From: Pseudomonadota bacterium
GTDB lineage: Bacteria; Cyanobacteriota; Vampirovibrionia; Obscuribacterales; Obscuribacteraceae
Direction: 5' to 3'
NCBI GenBank assembly: GCA_021325555.1
Contig: JAJPGY010000034.1
Span: forward strand, 62,001 to 126,000
DNA length: 64,000 bases
This document shows, piece by piece, positions 25,040-33,941 of the stretch (position 1 is its first letter; every line of letters starts with the position of its first letter). The notes beneath the pieces were generated by a model. That model had not been told where the DNA came from, searched no databases, and was given only the letters and a program-made list of their open reading frames with translations. The position numbers and the translations under genes are program-made.

Positions 25040-26023
25040 ATGTTTTTACGAGGACGTGCGCCCCGGGCCGTCGCGGCGATCTGCGCCGCTGCTATGATCG
25101 GATTCGTGGCCCAGGCTCAGGCCAAACTGACCAGCGAACAGATCAAGAAGATTGTCCAGGACTCGAAGGTGCTTGGTTCCGATGCCAGCGTCTCCGCCAG
25201 CTCTTCCGGCAAGGAGGCTGTCATCTCCACCTACCGCAATCCCAGGGCCACCGACAAGGATTGCAAGATCGATGCCGTTCTGATCGCCAAGAAGCTTATG
25301 GACGCCGATCCGCAGGGCACGGCCCTGGTCAAAGTTCTTTTTTACGACCCGAGCAATGCCGGCAACTGCCGCCAGGTGACGGTGCGGGAGGGCGACGTGA
25401 AAGCGTTTGCCGCCAGAGCCATCGATCAGGACACCCTGCTGGCTGAAATCGAGCTTACGCGCGGCCCGGCCAACCCCCTGACCCGCCAGCGCGGCAGGAG
25501 TTATTCGGACGGGTCGCCCGAGGTGCTGCCCGGCATCTATCGCGGGGAGCGCGTGCAGCTGCTCGGCGAGATCCAGACGCTTCAGGAGCACGGGGTGAGC
25601 GTGACCCCCTTTCTGGCGGACTTTTTCCAGATTGAGGACAGGGTACGGCAGAACGACGAGGCCGGGGTGATCCACGGGCTGCAGACGCTGTCGGTGGCGG
25701 TGAACCACGCCGCCGACCTCTACAACCAGCAGATGAGGGCCCGCACGCAAGCGCATAACGACGGGCTGGCAAGCGTTGGCGAGCGGGTGCGCAAGGAGCT
25801 CGGGGAGTTCGCCCCGGCGCCGGGAATCATGTTCAGGCGGCGTTACCGTGTGGGCCGGAGGATCAAGGACCTCAAGGACGAAGGCCAGGGCGTTGACATG
25901 TACAGCCGTCTGTTTCGCGAGATCGAGGAGCTGGCCGCGCGCAACGACTTACCCGCGCTGAGGGCCAAGTTGAGGTACACGGAGCAACTTCTCGGGCTGC
26001 CCATCTTCGAGCAGCCGGGCTAG
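25040..26023 (+). CDS. Secreted protein of unknown function
   Basis: 327 residues with a Sec signal (AVAAICAAAMIGFVAQAQA, cleavage near residue 28) and a mature part without recognisable domains. The middle section carries KIDAVLIAKKLMDADPQGTA and KVLFYDPSNAGNCRQVTVRE, suggesting an alpha/beta domain. The last 130 residues are helical and charged. A GGAT-type ribosome site precedes the ATG. Its stop codon TAG shares a base with the GTG start of the methyltransferase gene, so the two are in one operon. I do not know the family. Confidence 0.8.
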   Translation: MFLRGRAPRAVAAICAAAMIGFVAQAQAKLTSEQIKKIVQDSKVLGSDASVSASSSGKEAVISTYRNPRATDKDCKIDAVLIAKKLMDADPQGTALVKVLFYDPSNAGNCRQVTVREGDVKAFAARAIDQDTLLAEIELTRGPANPLTRQRGRSYSDGSPEVLPGIYRGERVQLLGEIQTLQEHGVSVTPFLADFFQIEDRVRQNDEAGVIHGLQTLSVAVNHAADLYNQQMRARTQAHNDGLASVGERVRKELGEFAPAPGIMFRRRYRVGRRIKDLKDEGQGVDMYSRLFREIEELAARNDLPALRAKLRYTEQLLGLPIFEQPG

Positions 26024-27516
26024 TGGGCGGCGGCTCGTCGGGCAAGGCGGCTTTCTTTCATGGCCTGGCCAGGGGCCAGGTGCTGGCGGTGGAGATCGAG
26101 TCGCTGGCTGCCGGCGGCCACGGCGTGGCCAGAGCAAATGGCGTGCCCGTATTTGTCGCCCGCGTGGCGCCCGGCGACCTGGCGGAGATCGAGCTCGTCG
26201 ACGTTCGCAAGGACTTCGCCAGGGGGCGCCTGCTCAAGGTGCTCGAGCGGTCCGAGCAGCGCGTCGAGCCGCCGTGCAAGCTCTTCAAGATCTGCGGCGG
26301 CTGCCAGTGGCAGCACATAAGTTATGACCGGCAGCTTGAGGCCAAGACGGATCTTGTCCGCCAGGCGGTCAAGCGCATAGGCGGACTCGATCCCGGTATC
26401 GTCGGGCGGACGATAGCGGCCGCGGAGCCGTTCTTCTACCGCAACAAGGTGCAGTTCCCGGTCGCCCATCCGCGCGGGTCCACAAGGATTCTCGCCGGCT
26501 ACTATGAGCAGGACTCCCACGATCTCGTAAACATAAAGCACTGCCCGGTTCAGCCGGAGCCGCTCGACCGGGTGCTGGAGGCGACCAAGGATCTCTGCCA
26601 GCAGTACAAGATAAGCGCCTACGACGAGACAAAGGGAGCCGGGCTGCTGCGCCATATTACGGCGCGCTTCTCCTTCGACCGGCGGGAGGCGCTGGTCACG
26701 CTGGTGGTCAACGCCGCAACTGGCGCCGGCGGGCGCGGGCGGGCCGGCCAGGTCGTCGACCTGGACGTTATGCGCGCGCTGGCCGGCAAAATCATAAAGC
26801 GCGTTCCTGAGGTTGCCGGGGTCTGCCTTAACTTCAACCCGGATGCCGGCAACAGGATTTTCGGTGATAAGACCATCTGCCTGGCCGGGGAACCCTATGT
26901 CAGCGAGCGTCTCGCCACGCGGCGCCCGGACCTGCCTGCCAGGCTGCGAGACGGCTTCGAGTTCCGCCTGTCGCCGACCAGCTTCTTTCAGGTGCACACG
27001 GACCAGGCCTCGCGCCTGATGGAGCTGGTCGTCGAGGCCGCCGTCCCCGGCCCGCCGGGTGAGGCGCCGCTGCCGCTGGTGGTGGACGCCTACGCCGGGG
27101 TGGGGGCGATCGCCTTCTGGCTTTCGACGGTGGCTTGCCGGGTGCTGGCCGTCGAGGAGCATGCGCAGGCGGTGGCCGACGGGCAGGTGAATCGGGAATT
27201 GAACGGCATCGAAAATGTCGAGTTTCGATGCGGTGCCGTGGAGTCGGTGCTGCCGCAGCTGGCGGCCTCCGGGCTCAACCCGCAGGTCATCGTGCTCGAT
27301 CCGCCGCGCAAGGGGCTGAGCCCCGAGGCCATGGCCGCTACGGTGGCTCTCCGACCGGCAAGGATTGTTTACGTGAGCTGCAACCCGGCGACGCTGGCTC
27401 GGGATTTGAAAATTCTCGTTATAAATGGGTATATGACTAAACAAGTTCAGCCGATCGATATGTTCCCGCAGACCTACCATGTAGAATCGGTAGCCGTGCT
27501 GGAGAGGCGGCCATAG
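26023..27516 (+). CDS. rlmD: 23S rRNA (uracil-5-)-methyltransferase, RlmD/RumA family
   Basis: SAM-dependent 5-methylation of a uridine (U1939 in the RlmD group). 497 residues with an N-terminal TRAM domain (about 15-75), the Fe-S cysteines PPCKLFKICGGCQW (Cys85, 91, 94, plus Cys in IKHCPVQ), a SAM site VVDAYAGVGAIAFWLS and the catalytic DPPRKGLSPE...VSCNPATLARDL with the nucleophilic Cys. The fourth Fe-S ligand makes RlmD/RlmC types more likely than TrmA. Start is GTG at 26023, overlapping the previous stop codon by one base. Confidence 0.93.
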   Translation: MGGGSSGKAAFFHGLARGQVLAVEIESLAAGGHGVARANGVPVFVARVAPGDLAEIELVDVRKDFARGRLLKVLERSEQRVEPPCKLFKICGGCQWQHISYDRQLEAKTDLVRQAVKRIGGLDPGIVGRTIAAAEPFFYRNKVQFPVAHPRGSTRILAGYYEQDSHDLVNIKHCPVQPEPLDRVLEATKDLCQQYKISAYDETKGAGLLRHITARFSFDRREALVTLVVNAATGAGGRGRAGQVVDLDVMRALAGKIIKRVPEVAGVCLNFNPDAGNRIFGDKTICLAGEPYVSERLATRRPDLPARLRDGFEFRLSPTSFFQVHTDQASRLMELVVEAAVPGPPGEAPLPLVVDAYAGVGAIAFWLSTVACRVLAVEEHAQAVADGQVNRELNGIENVEFRCGAVESVLPQLAASGLNPQVIVLDPPRKGLSPEAMAATVALRPARIVYVSCNPATLARDLKILVINGYMTKQVQPIDMFPQTYHVESVAVLERRP

Positions 27517-27528
27517 GAGAGCCGGGCG

Positions 27529-27990
27529 ATGGTGCTGTCCGGAATCTGGAGAAAGCAGGACGCCGGCAAGGAGCCGCACGACTCCTACATGGTCAGCCAC
27601 GACAAGTCGGTTTCGCCGGCGGCCGTGCAGGACCTGTGCACCTCGGTCGGCTGGAGTCGCCGGGAGGCTGGCCTCATTGCCCGCGCCCTGGCCAACAGCC
27701 TGGCCGTGGTCAGCGTCTGGGATGAGGGGCTTCTGGTCGGCTTCGCGCGGGCGACCGGCGACAAGGTCTTCAACGCCACCGTCTGGGACGTGGCCGTGCG
27801 CCCGGCCTACCAGCGCCGCGGAATAGGGCGCCTGCTCATGAGCGAGCTGCTTGCCGAGCTGGACACCTACAATATCCCGCTCGTCACCCTCTACGCCGAC
27901 CCCGGACGGGACGGCTTTTACAAGAAATTCGGCTTCTCCACGGATCCCTCCGGGGTCCGCGGCATGTTCCGGGAGAGGCAGGACATCTAG
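27529..27990 (+). CDS. GNAT-family N-acetyltransferase
   Basis: 153-residue single-domain acetyltransferase. It has the acetyl-CoA pyrophosphate loop VRPAYQRRGIGRLLMSEL and a typical beta-4/alpha-3 segment ATVWDVAV. The C-terminal VTLYADPGRDGFYKKFGF is seen in many small-molecule and spermidine-like acetyltransferases. A GGAGAG ribosome site lies 7 bases upstream. It lies 12 bp behind rlmD and probably shares its transcript. Substrate unknown. Confidence 0.88.
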   Translation: MVLSGIWRKQDAGKEPHDSYMVSHDKSVSPAAVQDLCTSVGWSRREAGLIARALANSLAVVSVWDEGLLVGFARATGDKVFNATVWDVAVRPAYQRRGIGRLLMSELLAELDTYNIPLVTLYADPGRDGFYKKFGFSTDPSGVRGMFRERQDI

Positions 27991-28090
27991 GGTGCGCGCC
28001 GAGAATCTTAAGGTAGGCTGCGGTTTGATCCGGACACCGGCTCGTTCATGGTAGATTTTTGAATCTATTCGATAAATCTCGAGGGATGTC

Positions 28091-28543
28091 ATGAAGGTCA
28101 TACTGCAGCAGAATGTCCAGAAATTAGGCAAAGCCGGCGACATAGTCGAGGCGGCGCCGGGGTTTTACCGCAACTTCCTGGAGCCGCGCAAGCTGGCGGT
28201 GCCGGCCAGCGAGGGCGCGCTCCGCAAGCGGGAGCAAGACATCGAGGTGTTGAAGAAAAAGGCCGAGCAGACCCACCAGGCCGCCGTCGAGCTTGCCGAG
28301 CGGATCAACGCCCTGGAATCCGTCGCCATCCAGGCCAAGGCCGGCGAGGGTGGCAAGCTCTACGGCAAGATCACCAACAAGGAGCTGGCCCAGGAGCTGA
28401 AAAAGGCCCTGGATGTGGAGATCGACAAGCGCCTGGTGAAGCCTGTCGAAGAGATAGGAGCCCTGGGCTCCTACAAGGTGCAGGTGAAGCTGATGCCCGA
28501 TGTTCAGGCCGAATTCACCGTCGAGGTTCAGCCGGGCGCCTGA
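28091..28543 (+). CDS. rplI: 50S ribosomal protein L9
   Basis: 150 residues. The N-terminal RNA-binding domain has MKVILQQNVQKLGKAGDIVE and the L9 signature with PGFYRNFLEPRKLAVPASE. A long Ala/Lys/Glu connecting helix and the C-terminal domain (GKLYGKITNKELAQELKK) follow. L9 binds domain V of 23S rRNA near L1. A GAGGG ribosome site is five bases upstream. Unlike most genomes, no rpsF, ssb or rpsR gene lies nearby. Confidence 0.97.
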   Translation: MKVILQQNVQKLGKAGDIVEAAPGFYRNFLEPRKLAVPASEGALRKREQDIEVLKKKAEQTHQAAVELAERINALESVAIQAKAGEGGKLYGKITNKELAQELKKALDVEIDKRLVKPVEEIGALGSYKVQVKLMPDVQAEFTVEVQPGA

Positions 28544-28544
28544 G

Positions 28545-28901
28545 TCAGCGCTCCTTTACCTCCCCCTCGTAATAATGGATCCGGTGCAGCGCATCGAGGA
28601 TCTCTTTGCGCCTGACCTCTCGGGGGTCGAAGATCACCAGCGCCTCCGCGTCCCACGGCTGGTGCAGCTCGACGCGCGCGTATTTAATCCCGCGCATGCG
28701 TGACAGGGTGGCAACGTATCCCTGCCCGCAGGTCGCGCAGGACAGCTTCCGGATCTTGAAATGCAGGCGGTGGACAGGGCGCCTTGCCGCGAGCGCAGGC
28801 GGCGGCTTGGATTCGAAAACCGGCTCGGCGGACGCAGTCGCCTGGAAAAGCAGCCAGGCGACCGTTGCAGCTTTAGCGTGATTGAGCGGGAAAGGATTCA
28901 T
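28545..28901 (-). CDS. Exported protein with a heavy-metal-associated (HMA)-like domain
   Basis: 118 residues. A signal peptide covers about residues 1-26 (AATVAWLLFQATASA). Residues about 44-115 have the beta-alpha-beta-beta-alpha-beta pattern of HMA domains with a CATC metal pair (Cys55, Cys58) in KLSCATCGQGYVATLSRM. HMA domains bind Cu+ or Hg2+. A free-standing periplasmic form could act as a metal chaperone or scavenger. Its start codon lies only 36 bp from the start of the divergent dihaem protein gene, so the two may share control. Confidence 0.75.
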   Translation of the reverse strand: MNPFPLNHAKAATVAWLLFQATASAEPVFESKPPPALAARRPVHRLHFKIRKLSCATCGQGYVATLSRMRGIKYARVELHQPWDAEALVIFDPREVRRKEILDALHRIHYYEGEVKER

Positions 28902-28937
28902 CGGGGCCTATTGTAATGGTGCCGGTGGCATAAGGTA

Positions 28938-30329
28938 ATGTGGAGTGTCCGACTGACGCTGGCGATCTTGCCCGAAAGAGATCTTTACTTGTCGTTCAAG
29001 AAGGCTTACTGGTTTACATTCGCGGTGGCGGTGGCGGTGTTGCTGGCCGTCGTCTGGCGCGGGCCGGTGCCGGTACCGGACATCTACGCCGCGCGCCCCG
29101 GACAGCCGCTGGCCGGGCTGACGCCGCACGAGCGGGATCTTTTCGAGCGAGGAAGGGCGCTGTTTGCCCACGAATTTTCAGTCGATGAGGGCCTGGGGCC
29201 GCTCTTCAACGCCAGGAGCTGCCAGGAGTGCCATGCCGGCGGCGCCGGCTCCGCTCTGGAGGGCAAAGATGTCACCGCCAGTGGTGATGTTTATATAGGA
29301 ACGATTGATCCCCGATCGCCGCGGGCCAGGGATCCAGAGACTGCCAGGGAAGAGGACGATATCTACGATTTCTCGAGCCTGTCCGGCAAAGGAGGGCCTG
29401 TGTTGCAGCGGCGCTCGATCACAAGCGAGTTCTCCTCTCTTTTCCCGCCCCAGTGCAGCCTGGAGGCAGGCGGCGTGCCGGCCGAGGCCCGGTTCGTCTG
29501 CGTGCGGCACGCGCCGCCGCTTCTGGGTATGGGGCTGATTGACGCCATCGACGAGCAGACCATTCTCGCCAACATGATTCGCCAGGCTAAGGATGCCCCT
29601 GACCTGGTCGGGCGCACCAATCCGGTGGCCGACCCGCTTACGGCCAGGACCAGGGTCGGGCGCTTCGGCTGGAAGGACCAGCAGGCCAATCTGCTGCTCT
29701 TTACCGCGCAGTCGCTCAATACCGAGCTCGGGGTCACCACATACATTCAAAGCACCAGTTGCAGCGGAAGGGCCGGGCAGGTCTTTCCTTCCTGCATCCT
29801 GCCGCGGCTGCCGCCGGAGCCCAATGACGAAGGCGACAAGATGCTCTTGCTCAACGCTTACCTCACCCTGCTTGCGCCGCCGCGTACGCCGCATTTGCCG
29901 GCCGGCGGTGGGAAAGGCACGGAGCTTTTCAAGCGATTGCGCTGCGCCGTCTGCCACACCCCGGAACTGGAGACGGCGCCGGTGGTGGAGATGGCCGACC
30001 CGGACTCGCCGCTGCCGAAAATACGTTATATAGAGGTCAAGGCCCTCGAGGGACGGCCTGTCAAGCTCTATTCGGACCTGCTCCTGCACGCGATGGGTCC
30101 GGATCTTGCCGACGGCATCGTGCAGGGAACAGCCAGGGGCGGCGAATGGCGCACGGCGCCCTTGTGGGGGCTGGGCCGCAAGAAGTTCTTTCTGCACGAT
30201 GGACGCGCACGGACGATCGACGCGGCGATCCTCGCTCATCACGGGCAGTCGGAGCCGGTGACCAGATCCTACATGCAACTGCCCGGCCGGGACAGGGCGG
30301 CGCTTCTGGAGTTCCTCGGATCCCTTTAA
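28938..30329 (+). CDS. DUF1111 dihaem cytochrome c (thiol oxidoreductase/peroxidase-like)
   Basis: 463 residues. An N-terminal membrane anchor or uncleaved signal (WFTFAVAVAVLLAVVW, residues 25-40) is followed by a periplasmic part with two haem c sites: CQECH at residues 95-99 in the family motif GLGPLFNARSCQECHAGG, and CAVCH near residue 337. GLGRKKFFLHDGRARTIDAA and AILAHHG match the distal part of DUF1111 and MauG/CcpA-type dihaem enzymes. Related proteins are linked to metal-uptake or methylamine-type cofactor genes. The exact reaction is not known. A downstream start at the FKKAYW region is possible, but ATG 28938 is used here. Confidence 0.87.
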   Translation: MWSVRLTLAILPERDLYLSFKKAYWFTFAVAVAVLLAVVWRGPVPVPDIYAARPGQPLAGLTPHERDLFERGRALFAHEFSVDEGLGPLFNARSCQECHAGGAGSALEGKDVTASGDVYIGTIDPRSPRARDPETAREEDDIYDFSSLSGKGGPVLQRRSITSEFSSLFPPQCSLEAGGVPAEARFVCVRHAPPLLGMGLIDAIDEQTILANMIRQAKDAPDLVGRTNPVADPLTARTRVGRFGWKDQQANLLLFTAQSLNTELGVTTYIQSTSCSGRAGQVFPSCILPRLPPEPNDEGDKMLLLNAYLTLLAPPRTPHLPAGGGKGTELFKRLRCAVCHTPELETAPVVEMADPDSPLPKIRYIEVKALEGRPVKLYSDLLLHAMGPDLADGIVQGTARGGEWRTAPLWGLGRKKFFLHDGRARTIDAAILAHHGQSEPVTRSYMQLPGRDRAALLEFLGSL

Positions 30330-30578
30330 TCACGTGGTGTACGCGCGCAGCCTGGATGGTTTATCATGACAGTCACCGAGCGCCAGCAAGGCGATAGTGC
30401 GCCATCGCCGGCAGGCCTGCCGCTTGCGTGCGCCCTCGATCTGCGGGCCAGCTATCTTGTCGAGGCAGCGCTCGTCCCCGAGGAGATGCCGGAGGATCTC
30501 GGCACCACCCGCCTTGTCATTGCGCTTGCTGGTTGCCGGGAGCGGTCCGGCCGGCGAAAAGGGATGGCCAGGCTTGAC
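30330..30578. other. Gap between converging genes
   Basis: The 249 bp between the DUF1111 gene and the TadG-like stop codon contain a plus-strand frame (30366-30695) without ribosome site. It runs into the TadG-like gene, and its second half is Arg/Gly-rich shadow sequence. No terminator with a T-run is visible. Confidence 0.3.
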
Positions 30579-33428
30579 TCAGAGCAGGTCGGGCGGGGCG
30601 GCCGGGCACTCGCTGGTCGGCACGGAGCTGCCGGGTGCCAGCGTTGTTCCCGGTCCGACAGGTCCGGGCTGATCGCGGACGATGAGGCCCTGTGAGGAAG
30701 GAATCGGCAAGGAGAGCCCGAAGGCATTCAGCGACGCCGCGGTTCCCGGTGCTTTAATGCCGGTCAGGGTGGTGGCTCTGGTGGTGGACAGGATTGGCGT
30801 GGTTCCGGACGGGAACCCGCAGTTGGTGACGATCGGGTTGAGGATCTGGAAATCGACCGCCAGCCCGCCGCACAGGTAGGTCTGGCGCGCCTGATTGCGA
30901 ATGGCCTGCTTCCAGGGCGCGTTGCCGGTGTTGACGTTGCCGTTCGGCGCACAGGCGCCCTTTTTCGATTTGCGATTGGTGCCGTAGGTGGTGGACTCGC
31001 ACCAGTCGAAGTTGGTGCTGGCGATTGGCTGCCCGGCATGCTTGCCGCCCGTCTTCCTGCCGGTGCGTACGCACTCGTCGCGGAAGGCCATCGACCAGAC
31101 GATCGGCATCGAGCCGCTGGTGGTCATGGCGTTGACCGAAAGGGCCAGGTTCTGCTTCTGGCTGGCCACCGAGTTGACGAAGGGGCTGGTCGGGAGCACT
31201 GTGTAGTTTACGTGACCCTGGTCGTCGAACTCGAAGAGATAGAGCCTGGATGTCACCGGCGGAATAACCGACTGGGCGCGGGCGCTCGGCAAGAGGCTGC
31301 CCGTTGCGGGATGGCAGGAGGTCTTGATGGTGGGCATGGTGTAGAAGTAGAACCCGCTGGCCGCCGTCCAGTCGGTGGGAGCAGCGTCGCCGCTGGGGGC
31401 CTTGCCCTGGCGGATGGCGTCGAGGCTGGCGGGTGGCACCGGATGTGGTACCAGCTGCACCCCGTCCAGGACGAAGGTCGGGCCGTTCTGGGAAAGCCCG
31501 CCGGCGGTCAGCGACCGCTGGTTCTGAATGATTGAGTCTGACACCGAGGCCACCATGGTGCCGTTCTTGACCGCGTTCTGCCCGGCTGTCAGATACTGCT
31601 TCTGCAAGGAAAGCGAGCTGTTGAGCTGGGCAATCTGGTTGCTCAGCTGCGCGGCTTGTGAGCGAACCTGGGTCGCCTGATCGGCGGAAAGCAGTCCCGA
31701 CTGGAGCTGGGTGTTGAGCTGTCCGACCGTGTTTTGAAGCTGGCCTATCTGCGCCGTGGCGGCGTCGATCTGCTGCTGCGCTTGCCTGGCCACCTCCGTG
31801 CCCATGGCCAGTGCGGCCAGTCCCGACGCGTTCGACTCGGCCATGCGCGCCCAGAAAGAGTGGATCAACTGCGTGTTGAGCGGTGTCTTGCCGTCGGCGG
31901 ACATCACCTGGCCGTCGGCGGTCACGCTCACCATCAGGGAATTGGACGGCAAAATGTCCTGGGGCGAGTCATAGCTCGCCATGTGCGTATAGGCGTTCGA
32001 GGCCTGCGGGTCCCCCTGCAGGAATGACTGCAGGCGCGGGTCGCCGGGCGTCCCTGGCTGCACGGAGAGGATGCCGGTCTCAATCCCGGAGCTGTCGCCG
32101 GTGTTGTCGGCGTAAGCCGGCGGCATCAGGCTGGCGCTGGAGAGCGCCTGCGGGCCGTTGCCGGGCGGGCCCATGGCCGAAAACGTGGCGTCCTGTAGGT
32201 TCTTCAGATCCTTGAGATTCGGTCTTGTGCCCGCGTTCTTCACCCAGTGATAGAAGCCGGACGCCCACACCTGTGAGATGCTCGGTTGCGGACCGATGAG
32301 CGAGGTCGGCAGAAGCACCGGGCTGTCGGTGGGATAGTCGCCATCCGGAGGCGTCAGGAGAACGGTCTTGTTGATCTGCAGTTGTGAATTCTGGATGAGG
32401 TCGCCGAGCTTGCTTATGCCCGGCGGCGGGCCGCTGGGGAAGGCGACGCTGAGCACCCCCGGGGCGCCGTGATCGTTGATGGCGCCCGGCTCGGCGCAGG
32501 CGACATTGTGCACCGTGGTGACGCGCGGTTCGCCGTTGGTGCCGTAGCTGGTGATCGTATGGTCGGCCTCCACCTTCACGGCAGACGGGATGCGCACGCC
32601 GTCATCGGGCAGGAACTGCCGGGCGTCGCGTAGCGTGGGCACGCTGGCGACCCCGCAGAAATAAAAGTCGACGCCGTCGGCCGGAATATTGGTGTAGGCC
32701 CGGTAATTGCCGTCCTGCTGGGCGCTCGAGGGAACTTCGGCCATGTCGCCGGGTTGGGGCACCGGCGTGATTGTTGTGCTGCCGCCGCTGAGCCAGCCAA
32801 GCGTGAGCTTGAAGGAGCCCTCGACAAGCTGCCCGCCGCCGGACATCTTCACCTGATTGGCTTGATATGCCTGTTTCGCGTCATCGTAGGGGGCGACCGC
32901 GTTGGCGTAGACATCCTGATAGCTGCCCCCGTTGCCTCCGGGCTGCAGCGACGCCTCAAGTGTCCTGGTCAAAAGCTGGGCCGCCTGGCGCGCCTGCTCG
33001 ACGTCCCTGCGGGCCAGCTGTTTCATTGTCTCATCGTCGAGGGCGTTGGCGACAAGGGTGTCTAGGCGGGCGGTGCCCATTACCGTGTTGATGCTGTAGA
33101 CCGGCAGCGGCTGCCCGTCCGCTGCCCTGGTGGCGGGCCCGATCGGCGGGTAATCGCTCAGGGATATAAAGCCGATGTTCGGATCTTCCACGACGATGCG
33201 CGACAGATCGCGGGCGGCGGCCAGAGCGGCCGCTTCGATGGCCGTCGTGTGCTCCTGCGACCCGCCTATGATGCGGGTGAAGTTGAGCGCGAAGATGAAC
33301 AAGGCAACGAGCACGCCGACGGTGATGGCCGCCACCAGGACGAGCGTGTTTCCGCTCCGGCTCCTTCGTGGAGCCAAGCTGTCATGCTGATTGTAAGGCA
33401 AGCCTGCTCGGGACCGTCTTGTCACCAT
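30579..33428 (-). CDS. Large TadG-like protein (putative Flp-pilus assembly TadE/TadG family)
   Basis: About 949 residues from ATG 33428 (a TTG at 33476 would add 16). Near the N-terminus is the Tad-family module: RRSRSGNTLVLVAAITVGVL with a single membrane helix, then EHTTAIEAAALAAARDLSRI, as in TadG and pseudopilin-like proteins. The rest is a large periplasmic/extracellular domain with few cysteines. It contains a Gln-rich coiled coil (IGQLQNTVGQLNTQLQSG and AAQLSNQIAQLNSSLSLQK, about residues 555-620) and a Pro/Gly-rich C-terminus with a cluster of Cys. No other tad genes are in the window. The length is far above typical TadG (about 400-600). Confidence 0.7.
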   Translation of the reverse strand: MVTRRSRAGLPYNQHDSLAPRRSRSGNTLVLVAAITVGVLVALFIFALNFTRIIGGSQEHTTAIEAAALAAARDLSRIVVEDPNIGFISLSDYPPIGPATRAADGQPLPVYSINTVMGTARLDTLVANALDDETMKQLARRDVEQARQAAQLLTRTLEASLQPGGNGGSYQDVYANAVAPYDDAKQAYQANQVKMSGGGQLVEGSFKLTLGWLSGGSTTITPVPQPGDMAEVPSSAQQDGNYRAYTNIPADGVDFYFCGVASVPTLRDARQFLPDDGVRIPSAVKVEADHTITSYGTNGEPRVTTVHNVACAEPGAINDHGAPGVLSVAFPSGPPPGISKLGDLIQNSQLQINKTVLLTPPDGDYPTDSPVLLPTSLIGPQPSISQVWASGFYHWVKNAGTRPNLKDLKNLQDATFSAMGPPGNGPQALSSASLMPPAYADNTGDSSGIETGILSVQPGTPGDPRLQSFLQGDPQASNAYTHMASYDSPQDILPSNSLMVSVTADGQVMSADGKTPLNTQLIHSFWARMAESNASGLAALAMGTEVARQAQQQIDAATAQIGQLQNTVGQLNTQLQSGLLSADQATQVRSQAAQLSNQIAQLNSSLSLQKQYLTAGQNAVKNGTMVASVSDSIIQNQRSLTAGGLSQNGPTFVLDGVQLVPHPVPPASLDAIRQGKAPSGDAAPTDWTAASGFYFYTMPTIKTSCHPATGSLLPSARAQSVIPPVTSRLYLFEFDDQGHVNYTVLPTSPFVNSVASQKQNLALSVNAMTTSGSMPIVWSMAFRDECVRTGRKTGGKHAGQPIASTNFDWCESTTYGTNRKSKKGACAPNGNVNTGNAPWKQAIRNQARQTYLCGGLAVDFQILNPIVTNCGFPSGTTPILSTTRATTLTGIKAPGTAASLNAFGLSLPIPSSQGLIVRDQPGPVGPGTTLAPGSSVPTSECPAAPPDLL

Positions 33429-33680
33429 CTGGCAGAAACCTCGCTGGAGCGTGCGCTCAATTAGTTTGATTCCCAATAACTTAACGGTGCCAACGCCAGC
33501 GGTGAGTGCAGCGCCTTCTATGAGAATTCGCTAAAGAACATCGCCCTTTCGTTTGTGTCCACTGGAAAGCAGGGTAATTCTTAAGTGTTCTTAATGAAAT
33601 TGCGATTATTTAATTAGCTTACTCCAATCCCGGCCGGGCGTCAATGCGGGAGGCGATTTCGCGGCGCGGGCGGCGCCGCT

Positions 33681-33941
33681 TTATTCCCCGCCTTCCGGCC
33701 CGGCGTAGTCGACAAGCGAGAGCGTCCCTGCAGCATCGCGCCTGAGCAGCTCGACCTTCTGCTCGGCGCTGTCCAGGAACGTCTTGCAGCGCGCGCTGAG
33801 CTTCATGCCGCGGTCGAAGAGGCTCAGGGCGTGCTCGAGCTTGACGTCGCCCTCCAGCTCCTGCACCACCTTCTCCAGCTCGGAGATGGTCGCCTCGAAA
33901 TCGGGCTCCGCTTCGTCCTTCGTTTGAGCGCCTCTAGTCAT
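33681..33941 (-). CDS. xseB: Exodeoxyribonuclease VII small subunit
   Basis: 86 residues from ATG 33941. It shows the compact helical-hairpin pattern of XseB: FEATISELEKVVQELEGDVK followed by LEHALSLFDRGMKLSARCKT and the typical LDSAEQKVELL. It partners XseA in the ssDNA exonuclease. Its ATG overlaps the XseA stop by four bases (ATGA, 33938-33941), so I reject the longer frame to 33971. Confidence 0.95.
   Translation of the reverse strand: MTRGAQTKDEAEPDFEATISELEKVVQELEGDVKLEHALSLFDRGMKLSARCKTFLDSAEQKVELLRRDAAGTLSLVDYAGPEGGE

Noticed and set aside
30366-30695. 109-codon plus-strand frame
   Set aside because: Overlaps the end of the TadG-like gene; the second half is Arg/Gly-rich and there is no Shine-Dalgarno. 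I could not support it as a gene.
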